From the NCBI GenBank assembly GCA_027459665.1, contig DAIDHN010000009.1, positions 19,110 through 83,109 on the forward strand: 64,000 bases of DNA, read 5' to 3'. The notes under the pieces were generated by a model. The model had not been told where the DNA came from and ran no database searches. It worked only from the letters and a program-made list of their open reading frames with translations. The position numbers were made by a program, and so were the translations under genes. Source of the stretch: Chthonomonadaceae bacterium. Its GTDB lineage: Bacteria; Armatimonadota; Chthonomonadetes; Chthonomonadales; Chthonomonadaceae. Below are positions 32,980-43,961 of the stretch, piece by piece (positions within the stretch are counted from its first letter, which is position 1; every line of letters starts with the position of its first letter).

Positions 32980-35026
32980 GAGTGACCTCGTGAGAGTGGG
33001 AAGGAAGCGCCTGAGGAGAAATTTCCTCCATCAGCGCATCATCCACCTGCAGCTCCTGCATATTGTGCAGATAATAGCGTACATTGGTTACCACTACATC
33101 CTTGCGGCTGAGCAGCGCAAGTTTCAGGCGTGCTGCACTCTGGCCATGCAGAAAAAAGTGCCATTTTTTGCTGGGCACAAACTCTGGTATCACCACGGTA
33201 ATGGTGTGTGCATCTCTCTCCAGCCTAACGGCGTCAAGGTATCGCATGATCGGCTCGACCAGAGTTCGGTAGGGAGAGTGAATGATGATCAACGGCACGT
33301 CATGCGCAAACACTTCCCAGCGTTCTTTCAGGCGCGGTTCTTCTTCTGTGTTGATGCATATGTGCAGTCCTCGGCAGTCGGAGGAGAGAGACCTGGCATA
33401 TTCCAGGGCAGGCATCACTCCCCTGTGCAGATGAGGCACAAGTACCAGCACAGTGTTTTTGTAGGGCTTGTCGGGGGGAATGTAGTCTTTTAGCCGCAGC
33501 TGTGCTGCTACCTCCAGGTAGTGCCTTTGAATAAGGGTGAACACAAACACCATCATAATCACCAGGATAATTACTACATATGCGCCTTCCATAAACTTTT
33601 CTACTGCTATATCCATCAGTACAAGACCAGTAGCGCAGGCTCCTATGCCGTTGATGAGCGCTTTGATGCGCCAACCCTTCACCTTGCAGCGTTTCCAGTG
33701 CACAACCATTCCGCTTTGAGAAAGGGTGAATGCCGTGAATACTCCAATTGCATAGAAGGGAATGAGCGCATCTACATTGCCGTGTTTGTAGATGATGAGT
33801 ATAATGGCGGAAACGCCCAGAATGAGTATGCCGTTGGTGAACACCAGTTTGTCGCCCAGGTTGGACATTTGCTTGGGCATAAAGCCGTCTTTGGCAAGAA
33901 TGGAGGAGAGGCGGGGAAAGTCTGCAAAGCTGGTGTTTGCTGCAAGCACAAGTACTGCAGCAGTGAGGAACTGTGTGAGGTAGTAGCCAACAGAGAGCGC
34001 CCCTGTTTTGCCGAAGATAGCGCCTGATATCTGGTCTATAACGGCATCTGCAGTTTGCCCGTTTGCCTCCCAGTACACTACCTTAAGGTGCATTGCCAGC
34101 CAGGAAATGCCGAGGAATATGCTGCCCAGTATAATGCCCATGTAGATAAGCGTGATGGCAGCGTTGTGCGATTTCGGCTCTTTGAAGGCTGGTATGCCAT
34201 TGGAGACTGCCTCTGTGCCCGTCATTGCCGAGCAGCCGTTTGCAAATGCGCGAAGCAGCACCACCAGGCCAAAGGTTTCTGCCGCCTGCTTAGGGCCATA
34301 ATTATGGTTTACGTACTGCGGGTGAATGTGCAGATGGAAAAGCGGACCAAAAATGCCCAGCAAAATCATTACGTAACACATTACCACGAAGCCGTAGGTA
34401 AAGATGGCAAAAAGAGAACCCGATTCTTTTAGCCCGCGCAGGTTTGCGGCTGTGAGCAGAAGCGTGAACAGAATACACCACGGCACCAGCAGATTGAAAT
34501 GAAACATCTGAAAAATGCCAGGCAGCCCGCCGAGGTTTTGCACTCCTGAGGCAATAGAAACTGCCACCGTAAGTATATAGTCGATGAGCAGTGCGGCAGC
34601 TGCAATGAGACCTGGAAATTTGCCCAGATTGTCTTTTGAAACTATGTAGGAACCGCCGCCATTGGGATAGCCGTGAATAGTTTGCCAGTAGGAAATTACC
34701 ACAATAGTAAGAAGCAGTACTACAAGACCAGTGAGCAGCAGTGTATAGAAAGTATAAGGGCTGGTTTGACTGTAGAGAGGTTTACCTGCATATACTGCAG
34801 CGCCAAGAAAGAGAATGATTTCCTGGGTGGCGTATGCAACAGAGGAGATTGCATCTGAGGCGAAAACCGGCAGGGCCAGCACCCGGTTGAGCAGGGTGTG
34901 CTCTGCATGGTCGCTTGAGATGGGTTTGCCCATCAGCAGCCGCATCAGAAAGCCGAACCAGGTTACACGTTTGGAAACTTCTGGAACCAGTTTTGACTGG
35001 GCTTGTGTGTTTAATGGATCCTGCAC
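32969..35026 (-). CDS. KimA-like (APC-superfamily) cation/amino-acid transporter with cytoplasmic C-terminal domain
   Basis: This 685-residue membrane protein has about 12 helices to residue 500 and then a soluble tail of about 170 residues. The signature stretches ASDAISSVAYATQEI, YPNGGGSYIVSKDNLGKFPG and LLIDYILTVAVSIASG closely follow Bacillus KimA (YdaO), a potassium/proton symporter inhibited by c-di-AMP. The C-terminal Usp-like tail (VLVLVPHLHRGVM, LIIIHSPYRTLVEPIMRYLD, FVPSKKWHFFLHGQSA) is also KimA-like. It could still be an amino-acid permease of the same superfamily, so no symbol is given. GTG start with AAGGAG at good spacing. I see no c-di-AMP riboswitch upstream. It heads the STAS-Usp, nadC, birA operon. 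Confidence 0.8.
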   Translation of the reverse strand: MQDPLNTQAQSKLVPEVSKRVTWFGFLMRLLMGKPISSDHAEHTLLNRVLALPVFASDAISSVAYATQEIILFLGAAVYAGKPLYSQTSPYTFYTLLLTGLVVLLLTIVVISYWQTIHGYPNGGGSYIVSKDNLGKFPGLIAAAALLIDYILTVAVSIASGVQNLGGLPGIFQMFHFNLLVPWCILFTLLLTAANLRGLKESGSLFAIFTYGFVVMCYVMILLGIFGPLFHLHIHPQYVNHNYGPKQAAETFGLVVLLRAFANGCSAMTGTEAVSNGIPAFKEPKSHNAAITLIYMGIILGSIFLGISWLAMHLKVVYWEANGQTADAVIDQISGAIFGKTGALSVGYYLTQFLTAAVLVLAANTSFADFPRLSSILAKDGFMPKQMSNLGDKLVFTNGILILGVSAIILIIYKHGNVDALIPFYAIGVFTAFTLSQSGMVVHWKRCKVKGWRIKALINGIGACATGLVLMDIAVEKFMEGAYVVIILVIMMVFVFTLIQRHYLEVAAQLRLKDYIPPDKPYKNTVLVLVPHLHRGVMPALEYARSLSSDCRGLHICINTEEEPRLKERWEVFAHDVPLIIIHSPYRTLVEPIMRYLDAVRLERDAHTITVVIPEFVPSKKWHFFLHGQSAARLKLALLSRKDVVVTNVRYYLHNMQELQVDDALMEEISPQALPSHSHEVTHDH

Positions 35027-37034
<2,008 letters not shown>

Positions 37035-37047
37035 GTGCTCGCTCTTT

Positions 37048-37827
37048 TCATGGGTTTGGTCCGACGCCCCGTGCCAGAAAGCCTCCATCCACTGGCAGCA
37101 GAACTCCTGTGGTGAATGAGGCAGCGGGTGAAGAGAGGTAAACTGCCGCGCCGGCTATCTCTTCTGCTCTGCCGAAGCGCGCCAGGGGGGTATGGTTTTG
37201 CAGCCATTGTCCCCGCGGGGTGTTTTCAACCAGGTTTTTGTTGAGCGGGGTAGGAAACACCCCAGGAATGAGGGCATTTACCCGAATGTTGTACTGGGCA
37301 AGATCATTGGCCAAAGAACGGGTAAGCTGGGAGACAGCCGCCTTGCTTACTCCGTAGGAGGTAACTTCAGAAAAACCGGCTTCACCTGAGAGGCTGGATA
37401 TATTAAGAATAGAGCCGCCTCCATGTGCCTTCATTTGGCGTGCTGCAATTTGGCAGCAGAGAAAAACACCGGTAAGGTTTACTCGTAAAACCTCTTCCCA
37501 TTCCTGCAGGGTTACTTCGAGCGGGTCTTTTTTCTGAATGATGCCAGCTGCATTCACAAGAATATCCAGGGGAGGGAATGTTTCGGCGAGGTGTTGAAAC
37601 GCCGTCTGAATAGAGTCTGCACTGCCGACATCCATTACAATTCCCATATGCTCAGGGCCAGTATTGTGCAGCAGGGCCAGCGTGGCATCTATGTTCTCCT
37701 GCTTACGCGAGGCAACGCATACCCTGGCACCGCTTTGGGCGAGGGCAAGGGCAATTGCCTGCCCTAAACCACTGGTTCCTCCCACTACCAGCGCGTGCCT
37801 GCCGTCGAGTTGAAAGCCCTGATACAT
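37048..37827 (-). CDS. SDR-family oxidoreductase
   Basis: This 259-residue classical short-chain dehydrogenase has the cofactor loop GGTSGLGQA (16-24), the NAAG motif, catalytic Ser of ISSLSGEAG, and the YGVSK Tyr-Lys pair. The GVLLPVDGGF ending is typical. It resembles gluconate 5-dehydrogenase and 2-deoxy-gluconate 3-dehydrogenase, suggesting oxidation of a sugar acid; this is not certain. AGGAG lies eight bases before the ATG. It follows ccmF by 23 bases and precedes the zinc dehydrogenase, so it may be read from the ccm operon or from its own promoter. Confidence 0.87.
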   Translation of the reverse strand: MYQGFQLDGRHALVVGGTSGLGQAIALALAQSGARVCVASRKQENIDATLALLHNTGPEHMGIVMDVGSADSIQTAFQHLAETFPPLDILVNAAGIIQKKDPLEVTLQEWEEVLRVNLTGVFLCCQIAARQMKAHGGGSILNISSLSGEAGFSEVTSYGVSKAAVSQLTRSLANDLAQYNIRVNALIPGVFPTPLNKNLVENTPRGQWLQNHTPLARFGRAEEIAGAAVYLSSPAASFTTGVLLPVDGGFLARGVGPNP

Positions 37828-37850
37828 ACTGCTGTCTCCTGTTCAGACGG

Positions 37851-40343
37851 TCAGGCCGTTTTGTGGGCTGTTTTTCTGCTGCCTGCTTCTTGCAGTCTGT
37901 TTTCACGCAGTCTGTTCATCATGGCGATCAGGGTGCCCAGCACCGTAATCAGTACTCCCAGCCAAACCAGGTTTACCCAGGGCTTGTAGGTAATAGAAAG
38001 CGGTACATTCCATGTGCCTGGCATGCCGGGCAGGCTGAACAGCAGCTGCGCCTGATGAGTGCCTGCATTCAGGGCATTCAGAATGACTACACCGGGTCTG
38101 CCTTGCGAGTCGTTGAGGTGTGGAATGGTTTCATTGACTTTGAGGATGATGGGCTGGCCATCGTCGTTGGTGATAGGGTGTCCCTGTCCATCCTTGTACC
38201 ACTGCATTCCCGGGTCTGCAACCACTATCTTGTTTTGCGGGGTTTTCAGCCCCAGCTCTGCCGCCATAAAGTTGAGCGGGTCGATGATAGGTTTGTAGTA
38301 GAACACCGTGTAGGGGCCAAGCTGTGCGCTGGAGCGGGGCGAGAGTTTGACTTCGTACATGGAGAGAGCCGGCTGGCTGGCCAGCGCCACATAGAGGTCG
38401 TGCCCCATATACTTCATAATAGAGGGCCAGAACATGGTGTCGGGGTTGCCCATGCTTTCTTCATTTAGGCCGGGTCGCGGCACATACCAGCGCGGCTGCA
38501 TGAGAAAGGTTTGTGCGTCACCCTGTTCTTCACCTGCAATGGAGGCCCCTGGGGGTGTGACGCGCAAAACCACCCGGTTGGTGGCATCGTATTCAGGGTC
38601 GATGGGTCTGGCAGCGGGCGGTTTGCCAGTCATGCCTACAAACTGAAAGGTGTATCCGAATACAGTGCGCGGGCCATCTCCCTCTTTCAGGGTAATGATC
38701 TGCGTGCGTTCGAAGGTATTTGAGACCAGTACGCCGATGAGCAGTACGCCTATGCCTACATGGGCTATCCAGCCTCCTGCCCCCAGCGGTTTTTTTCGGA
38801 ATACTCTGTAGGCAAGCATGGCATTGGAGAGCGCTGCCAAGAAGCCGAGCGTGCAGAGAAGCACGATGGCCACCCGCTGCACAGCGGGGTTGATCCAGTT
38901 GTGCATGGTTCCCTGGTACACGGCAGGAGCCATTATGTTGAACAGTTTGTGCTGTGCGCTTTGCACCTGAAAGAGCATGAAGAAGCCAAACAGTACCGAA
39001 AGCAGCCAGGGCGCCAGCATTTTGCGCCGGAATGTATCTGGGTCGGTGCGCCGCCATGCAAGCCAGGGTACGCAGCCCATGAGAATGGTGACGGGCACCA
39101 TGAGCGGAATCATGACTTTATTGTAGAATGAAGCCTGCGGCGCCATGGGCGGGCGGTGCAGCCAGCTGAGGAACAGGGGGGTGGTGGAACCGAGTGTTAT
39201 CACCCCGCAGGCAAGCAGCATAAACAGCACTGCCAGGAAGAATGCAAAGTCTCGTGAGAGCAGGTTGTCTCCGGTTGCGCTGGTTTTTGGAATTTCTCGC
39301 AGTCTCCAAAGCCAAAGCCCCAGCCCCACTACGCCATAGCCGATGAGCATGGCCACCATGAGAACCAGCCCGCTTTTACTGATGTCGTCGAAAGCATGCA
39401 CAGAAAGCAGCTGCCCATTGGGGCCTTTAGAGGCGAGCGCCCCCGATCTGGTGAGGAAGGTGCCAACCAGAAACAGCCAGAAGCCAAGCAAGCCAAGCAG
39501 AATGCTGCTGCGCTTCATGTTGCCCCTCGCTTTTTGCACATGCAGTGCATGCACCAGGGCAGTAATGGCCAGCCAGGGGAAGAATGAGGCATTTTCCACC
39601 GGGTCCCATGCCCAGAAGCCATGCCATCCAAGAGTTTCGTAGGCCCAGTATCCACCCATAAAAAGCCCCAGGCCAAGCACAGCGCAGGTAAGCAGCGCAT
39701 AGGGAAACACCAGCTCTGCCCAGCCATCGTAGTCGCGCCGTATCAGTGCCGCAGCTGCATAGGAAAACGAGATTGCCAGCGAGGCAAAACCGAAAAATAT
39801 GGTAGGCGGATGAATGGTCATCCAATAGTTTTGCAGCGAGGGGTTTAGGCCAAGCCCTTCCTGCGGAATGCCGGGCATGCCTGGGTGCACCTTGAGAAAG
39901 AGCAGGTAAGGAGACTGTTTAATAAGAATGGCGCATAGAAAGCCTATTACGCTGACAAGAAACGGCATCACGGTGTTTTCGTAGCTGCGCGACCTGCGCA
40001 TCACCACAAAGCCCAGCACCGCAGTCCAGAACGCCCAGAGAAGGAAGCTTCCTTCCTGCCCCGACCATGTTGCCGCGAAGCGGAACCAGTGGTTGTAGAG
40101 TTCGTTGCTGGTGTGCTGTACAGCGTAATCGTACTGATATTCCCGGTGGTAAACGATATTGGCCAGGGTGCCCATGGCGGTAAATACCGAGAGTGCAGCC
40201 GCTGCATAAAAGGCGCGGCCGAGAATGATGAGCAGGTTTTTGCGTGCCTCCATGCGGTGCGAGAGTGCGTATGCCAGTAGAGAGAGCACTGCTGCAAAAA
40301 CGCCTGTCCACACTGCAATACTGCCTGCTGCACCCGGGGTCAT
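37851..40343 (-). CDS. ccmF: Cytochrome c maturation haem lyase subunit CcmF
   Basis: This is an 830-residue integral membrane protein of the CcmF/NrfE family. The haem-handling tryptophan-rich motif WAYETLGWHGFWAWDPVEN is at 233-251, and the GLNPSLQNYWMTIHPP stretch (165-180) with its conserved His is intact. ATWSGQEGSFLLWAFW is near the N-terminus. It is longer than E. coli CcmF (about 650 residues) because of an enlarged periplasmic region after the main helices (about 620-800). CcmF ligates haem to CxxCH apocytochromes at the outer face of the membrane. ATGA overlap with ccmE; last gene of ccmABCDEF. Confidence 0.95.
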   Translation of the reverse strand: MTPGAAGSIAVWTGVFAAVLSLLAYALSHRMEARKNLLIILGRAFYAAAALSVFTAMGTLANIVYHREYQYDYAVQHTSNELYNHWFRFAATWSGQEGSFLLWAFWTAVLGFVVMRRSRSYENTVMPFLVSVIGFLCAILIKQSPYLLFLKVHPGMPGIPQEGLGLNPSLQNYWMTIHPPTIFFGFASLAISFSYAAAALIRRDYDGWAELVFPYALLTCAVLGLGLFMGGYWAYETLGWHGFWAWDPVENASFFPWLAITALVHALHVQKARGNMKRSSILLGLLGFWLFLVGTFLTRSGALASKGPNGQLLSVHAFDDISKSGLVLMVAMLIGYGVVGLGLWLWRLREIPKTSATGDNLLSRDFAFFLAVLFMLLACGVITLGSTTPLFLSWLHRPPMAPQASFYNKVMIPLMVPVTILMGCVPWLAWRRTDPDTFRRKMLAPWLLSVLFGFFMLFQVQSAQHKLFNIMAPAVYQGTMHNWINPAVQRVAIVLLCTLGFLAALSNAMLAYRVFRKKPLGAGGWIAHVGIGVLLIGVLVSNTFERTQIITLKEGDGPRTVFGYTFQFVGMTGKPPAARPIDPEYDATNRVVLRVTPPGASIAGEEQGDAQTFLMQPRWYVPRPGLNEESMGNPDTMFWPSIMKYMGHDLYVALASQPALSMYEVKLSPRSSAQLGPYTVFYYKPIIDPLNFMAAELGLKTPQNKIVVADPGMQWYKDGQGHPITNDDGQPIILKVNETIPHLNDSQGRPGVVILNALNAGTHQAQLLFSLPGMPGTWNVPLSITYKPWVNLVWLGVLITVLGTLIAMMNRLRENRLQEAGSRKTAHKTA

Positions 40344-40762
40344 ACTTTTGCTCCTGTGCCTGCGTGTATGTTGTGGCGCAGACCTTTTTCGTCATCGTAT
40401 TTGGAGGGGCATTTAACCACCATGCTGTCTGATACAAAAATGGGTGTGCCGCTGCTGCCCCGTTCTACAATGCCAGAGGCGGCTGTTTCGGGGGCTGTGT
40501 CGAAGCTTTCAGGTTTTGCACCATGGTATACCACTTCAATCTGATCGTTGTTTTTGTCTTGCAGCATAAAAATCAAAGCATGCTGGCGATCGCTCCAGCG
40601 CACTGTGTTGTGCAAAATTTTGCCGCGAACCTGTACGCGTTCTCCCATCTGTTCTGCCTGATGTATGTCTACATAAGGGGTCATAGAGCTGCTGAAGGCC
40701 CACAGCGTAAAACCCATGGCTACGCTTACAGCCAGCAGACCGATGAGTACTGCCTTGTTCAT
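40340..40762 (-). CDS. ccmE: Haem chaperone CcmE, cysteine-type variant
   Basis: This 140-residue protein has one N-terminal membrane helix (4-22) and the OB-fold haem chaperone domain (GERVQVRGKIL, DQIEVVYHGAKPESF, GTPIFVSDSMVVKCPSKY). In most CcmE proteins the haem-binding residue is the His of HxxxY. Here the motif is Cys118-Pro-Ser-Lys-Tyr122, the CxxxY form known from Desulfovibrio and archaea. The start at 40762 overlaps the ccmD stop (ATGA); the upstream part of the longer frame lies over ccmD. CcmE receives haem from CcmC and delivers it to CcmF. Confidence 0.93.
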   Translation of the reverse strand: MNKAVLIGLLAVSVAMGFTLWAFSSSMTPYVDIHQAEQMGERVQVRGKILHNTVRWSDRQHALIFMLQDKNNDQIEVVYHGAKPESFDTAPETAASGIVERGSSGTPIFVSDSMVVKCPSKYDDEKGLRHNIHAGTGAKV

Positions 40763-40896
40763 AACGAATCGTTTCCTTCCTCCTCCTGCTCTGCCTGCCT
40801 GAGGCTTCTGTCTATCATAAGCAGATAGAAGAAGACCCCAAACCAGACCAGCAGCGGAACAGCCATAACAAACATAAGAATTATACGGTGACTCAT
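40759..40896 (-). CDS. ccmD: Small membrane protein CcmD
   Basis: I translated this 45-residue gene by hand; it was too short for ordinary calling. It begins MSHRIILMFVMAVPLLVWFG, continues as one membrane helix to about residue 27, and ends in an acidic tail (SLRQAEQEEEGNDSL). Size, single helix, charged tail and position between ccmC and ccmE are those of CcmD, which holds CcmABC and CcmE together. It begins two bases after the ccmC stop and overlaps ccmE by four bases. Confidence 0.85.
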   Translation of the reverse strand: MSHRIILMFVMAVPLLVWFGVFFYLLMIDRSLRQAEQEEEGNDSL

Positions 40897-40898
40897 GG

Positions 40899-41666
40899 TC
40901 AGTATTTCTCCGAGATGCGCCGCAGCGCACGTTCTTTTCTTAGCGCAAGAATACGCAGTGATCTTACTCTCAGCTGCATGAGCCAGATAAAAAGCAGTGT
41001 AAAAGCAGCAAAAGAGGGATAGAGCACCATTTTATAGGTGATGCTGGTCATGCGCGGGTCGGTAAGCGTGGTGGTTGGGTGCATGGTTGCCAGAATGCGC
41101 GGCACTACCCAAATAAGAAACTGCGCGGGCACCAGTGCAACTATTGTGTAGACAGCGCTAAGACGGGCTTTTTTTTCGGGTGAGCGCGACAGCCCAGTGC
41201 GCAGCAGCAGGTAAGAGGCATAGAGCAGCAGCATAATTACAATAGAGGTTTCGCGCGGGTCCCAGTTCCAAAAGCTTCCCCATTGTATGCCTGCGAATAT
41301 ACTGCCGGTAAGAGTGCAAAGAATGCAGAAAAGGAAACCCAGTTCCATGGCGGCAGCAGAATACCAGTCATCTTTCAGCGATTTTCTATGCGATGAATAG
41401 AGGTATCGAACGGCATAGCACATGCCTGCAAAGTAGGCGACAGAGGAGAGTACAGCGCAGGGAACATGAAAGAAAATCACTCGTGCCGCCACACCCTTTT
41501 CGGCGAATCCAATTGCTCCGTGCGCAATAGCGAATGCGCCGTAGATTACGTAAGCCATAAGCAGACCAGCCGTATATTTCCACCATGCTCCCTGCAGTTT
41601 TGCTGCAGATTTTGTTTGAGCAGGCATATTTGGCCTGAACTGCGCCCGTTTTTGCAGTGAAGTCAT
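40899..41666 (-). CDS. ccmC: Haem handling protein CcmC
   Basis: This is a 255-residue protein with about six membrane helices. The WWD-type motif is IQWGSFWNWDPRETS, and conserved histidines lie in FFHVPCAVLS and near TMHPTTTLTDPR. CcmC presents haem to CcmE. The ATG immediately follows the ccmB stop codon with no gap (TGA-ATG). A second ATG at codon 14 is possible. The gene is in order between ccmB and ccmD. Confidence 0.95.
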   Translation of the reverse strand: MTSLQKRAQFRPNMPAQTKSAAKLQGAWWKYTAGLLMAYVIYGAFAIAHGAIGFAEKGVAARVIFFHVPCAVLSSVAYFAGMCYAVRYLYSSHRKSLKDDWYSAAAMELGFLFCILCTLTGSIFAGIQWGSFWNWDPRETSIVIMLLLYASYLLLRTGLSRSPEKKARLSAVYTIVALVPAQFLIWVVPRILATMHPTTTLTDPRMTSITYKMVLYPSFAAFTLLFIWLMQLRVRSLRILALRKERALRRISEKY

Positions 41667-42389
41667 TCAGTCATCCCAGATAAAATGGAAGAGCATGGCT
41701 GAGAGAGCAACAATCATTACCCCGAAGCTCACCAGCCCCCCCACATCTTTTACGATAGAAATCGGCGTCGCATTACCTGCGTAGCAGAGATGCGCAGCCT
41801 GCATAAGCAGTATCAAAAACACTACCAGAATTGGGAGGCCGATGGCTCCAAAAAGCGCTCCTGAAGATTTAGCTTTCGCTGCCAGCGCTGCCACCACGGT
41901 GGCAACCGATCCCAAACCGAAGCATCCTCCTATCATTATAGGAAAAAATAAAATCAACCTGCCGGTATTCATACCGGTTAAAAGCATGTAGGCAGGCGTG
42001 ATGACCAGCATCATGGCGGCCAAAGTGGTAAGGTTGAACAGTAGTTTACCTGCATATACAGCTTCTGCGCTCATGTAAAGCCTGAGGGCAAGTGAAGTAC
42101 CGCTTTCTTCCTCATGCACAAACGGGTGGGCAAGGCCGGTGAAGGCAGCAAAGCAGAGCAGGGTCCAGAGCAGAGCCATTTTGCCGGCATCATCCCATGC
42201 GGGCTTGAGTCTGCCAAGAGCATCCCGGTACTCAACGCCTTTTACAGAGAGCATGGAGAGAGCAATGAGCAGCAGTGCAGAGAGCGCAAAGACCCCCATA
42301 GAACCGGTTGCGACCCTTGTGCGCATTTCTGCACGGATGTCTTTTTTCCAGAGTGCGGCGGCCTGTTTGTGCCAGGGCATGCTGTTCAT
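41667..42389 (-). CDS. ccmB: Cytochrome c biogenesis ABC permease CcmB
   Basis: This 240-residue membrane protein has six helices and a cytoplasmic N-terminus (ALWKKDIRAEMRTR), as in CcmB. The HEEESGTSLALRL stretch and LGSVATVVAALAAKAKS are family features. With CcmA it forms the ABC transporter that frees holo-CcmE from CcmC. It overlaps ccmA by four bases (ATGA) and abuts ccmC. Confidence 0.92.
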   Translation of the reverse strand: MNSMPWHKQAAALWKKDIRAEMRTRVATGSMGVFALSALLLIALSMLSVKGVEYRDALGRLKPAWDDAGKMALLWTLLCFAAFTGLAHPFVHEEESGTSLALRLYMSAEAVYAGKLLFNLTTLAAMMLVITPAYMLLTGMNTGRLILFFPIMIGGCFGLGSVATVVAALAAKAKSSGALFGAIGLPILVVFLILLMQAAHLCYAGNATPISIVKDVGGLVSFGVMIVALSAMLFHFIWDD

Positions 42390-43006
42390 ACGGCATTCAC
42401 GCAGATTTTTTCATCTCCCCACAGTTCCTCATCAGGCTCATTGGTTGCCAGCAGCGCTATGCCTTTCCTGTTTCTTACCTCCTGCAGCGCCTCCTGCAGT
42501 ATTTCTGCGCCCGACCTGTCAAGATTTGTACCAGGTTCATCCAGCAGTAGAAGCATGGGTTCGCCCAGCTGCGCCACTGCGATCTTAAGCCGCTGCTTCA
42601 TGCCCGAAGAATAGTCGGCATACCGGTCTCTGCCTCTTCCTTTCAGGCCCACCTTTTCCAGCGCACTGCGCAGAAATGCATTGTCGGGCTGCAATCCTCG
42701 CAGCCTGGCATAAAATGCCAGGTTTTCTGCCCCGGTAAATTCGGAGTAGAGCGCCATTTCGGGCGAAACATATCCTGTGGTCATTTTTCGCTGCGCTCCT
42801 GTTACAGCCTCGCTGGTCTGGTAAAGCAGCGCACTGCCTTCCCAGGGAAGCAGCAGGTCTGCGGCGATTCGCAGAAGCGTAGATTTGCCTGCTCCGTTTG
42901 GCCCAGTCACAATGGTTACACTTCCTTCTGCTGCAGTGTGCTCGATGCCGCGAAACAGAACTCGTGCGCCGTACCGATGTCCCAAATTGTGCAGATGCAG
43001 CTTCAA
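42386..43006 (-). CDS. ccmA: Cytochrome c biogenesis ATP-binding protein CcmA
   Basis: This 206-residue ABC ATPase has Walker A GPNGAGKST, signature YSSGMKQRL (a mild change from LSGGQ) and Walker B MLLLLDEPGTNLD. Length and position before ccmB identify CcmA. No ATG is available at the right place; the start is taken as the TTG at 43006, with AAGGAAG about 15 bases upstream, so the start is less sure. It heads the ccmABCDEF operon on the minus strand. Confidence 0.92.
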   Translation of the reverse strand: MKLHLHNLGHRYGARVLFRGIEHTAAEGSVTIVTGPNGAGKSTLLRIAADLLLPWEGSALLYQTSEAVTGAQRKMTTGYVSPEMALYSEFTGAENLAFYARLRGLQPDNAFLRSALEKVGLKGRGRDRYADYSSGMKQRLKIAVAQLGEPMLLLLDEPGTNLDRSGAEILQEALQEVRNRKGIALLATNEPDEELWGDEKICVNAV

Positions 43007-43196
43007 TGGGCTTTGCAGTCTTCCTTCATTTCTGAAGACACTCCCTCCCTGTAGTATGTTACAGGTTTTTGCTGTTGAAAATTATACCTTTTCGTTTATT
43101 GTGCAGTGCGGGTAAATGGAAAGAAGAGGCAGGCATTTTGCATATGCAGGCAGTGCGCACGACTTTTGTGCTGCACAGTGAGGGGATGCGTGAGGT

Positions 43197-43220
43197 GGGG
43201 CGGATGCTGAAATCCGCCCC
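43197..43220 (-). terminator. Hairpin between cytochrome c gene and ccmA
   Basis: GGGGCGGAT and ATCCGCCCC (43197-43205 and 43212-43220) form a perfect nine-pair stem with a six-base loop, about 55 bases after the cytochrome c stop on the minus strand. No T-run follows. It may separate the cytochrome gene from the ccm operon. Confidence 0.45.
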
Positions 43221-43274
43221 GCAGCGCCATGCAGAACCGGTGTGGAGATGCGTGGCATAGTTACGCCGGCTTGT

Positions 43275-43961
43275 TTAGGGCTGGAACAGTTCGTTGCCAG
43301 ATGGGTAGGCAGGTATGACGGCTGGCCCTACAGCAGCGGCTGTGTAGCTGCTGGCCCAAAAGTCTGGCGGCCCCTGGCTTGCAGGCACTGTGTTTGAAAC
43401 CGCAGTGATGCCATGTTTCAGGTAGGCAATGATTTGCCACAGCTGCGTATCGGAAAGATGCCGAATAGACGGCCATGGCATGGGAGGAGCCAGGTAATGG
43501 GGAGTTGCCGGGAAGTTGCCCTGGCCAGGAGTAGTGGACGTAATGGTTACATCTGGAGTAGCTGCAGGGTCGAGGCCATACTTGAGGGCATTGTATATCT
43601 GGTTGTCAGAGTACTTGCCTATACCTGTAGTTGTATCGGGAGTGAGGTTTGCTGCATAGGTTGCGAACGGTCCAATCTGGTATGCTCCTGGCCCGGTGCC
43701 TCCCGATGCTCCAATGAAACCAGCCATCCAGTGCGTATCAGCCGGATTGTCTACCCCTCTATTGTGGCAGTCGGTACAGCCGAATGAGGTAACTACAGCC
43801 TGCCCTTGCTGCACTTGTGCAAGAGTTGCCTTGCTGGCAGGCAGCCCGGAACTTGCTGTACTGCTGGATCCGCCGCCGCATCCTGCCGCTGCCAGTGCAA
43901 TAGCTGCAATTGGAAGAAGGTAGATGCCTGGCCACAAAATCTGTTTGTACCTGATGTGCAT
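43275..43961 (-). CDS. Monohaem cytochrome c lipoprotein
   Basis: This 228-residue exported protein has a lipobox AAGC (Cys28) and one haem site Cys62-Thr-Asp-Cys65-His66. A later Met in PPMPWPSIRHLSD is a candidate axial ligand, followed by LWQIIAYLKHG, the class I C-terminal helix. The C-terminal 40 residues are Pro/Ala/Ser-rich. It is probably a membrane-attached electron carrier; the adjacent ccm genes would mature it. The ATG at 43961 follows GGAG by five bases; the longer frame is not needed. Divergent from the Rieske gene. Confidence 0.87.
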   Translation of the reverse strand: MHIRYKQILWPGIYLLPIAAIALAAAGCGGGSSSTASSGLPASKATLAQVQQGQAVVTSFGCTDCHNRGVDNPADTHWMAGFIGASGGTGPGAYQIGPFATYAANLTPDTTTGIGKYSDNQIYNALKYGLDPAATPDVTITSTTPGQGNFPATPHYLAPPMPWPSIRHLSDTQLWQIIAYLKHGITAVSNTVPASQGPPDFWASSYTAAAVGPAVIPAYPSGNELFQP

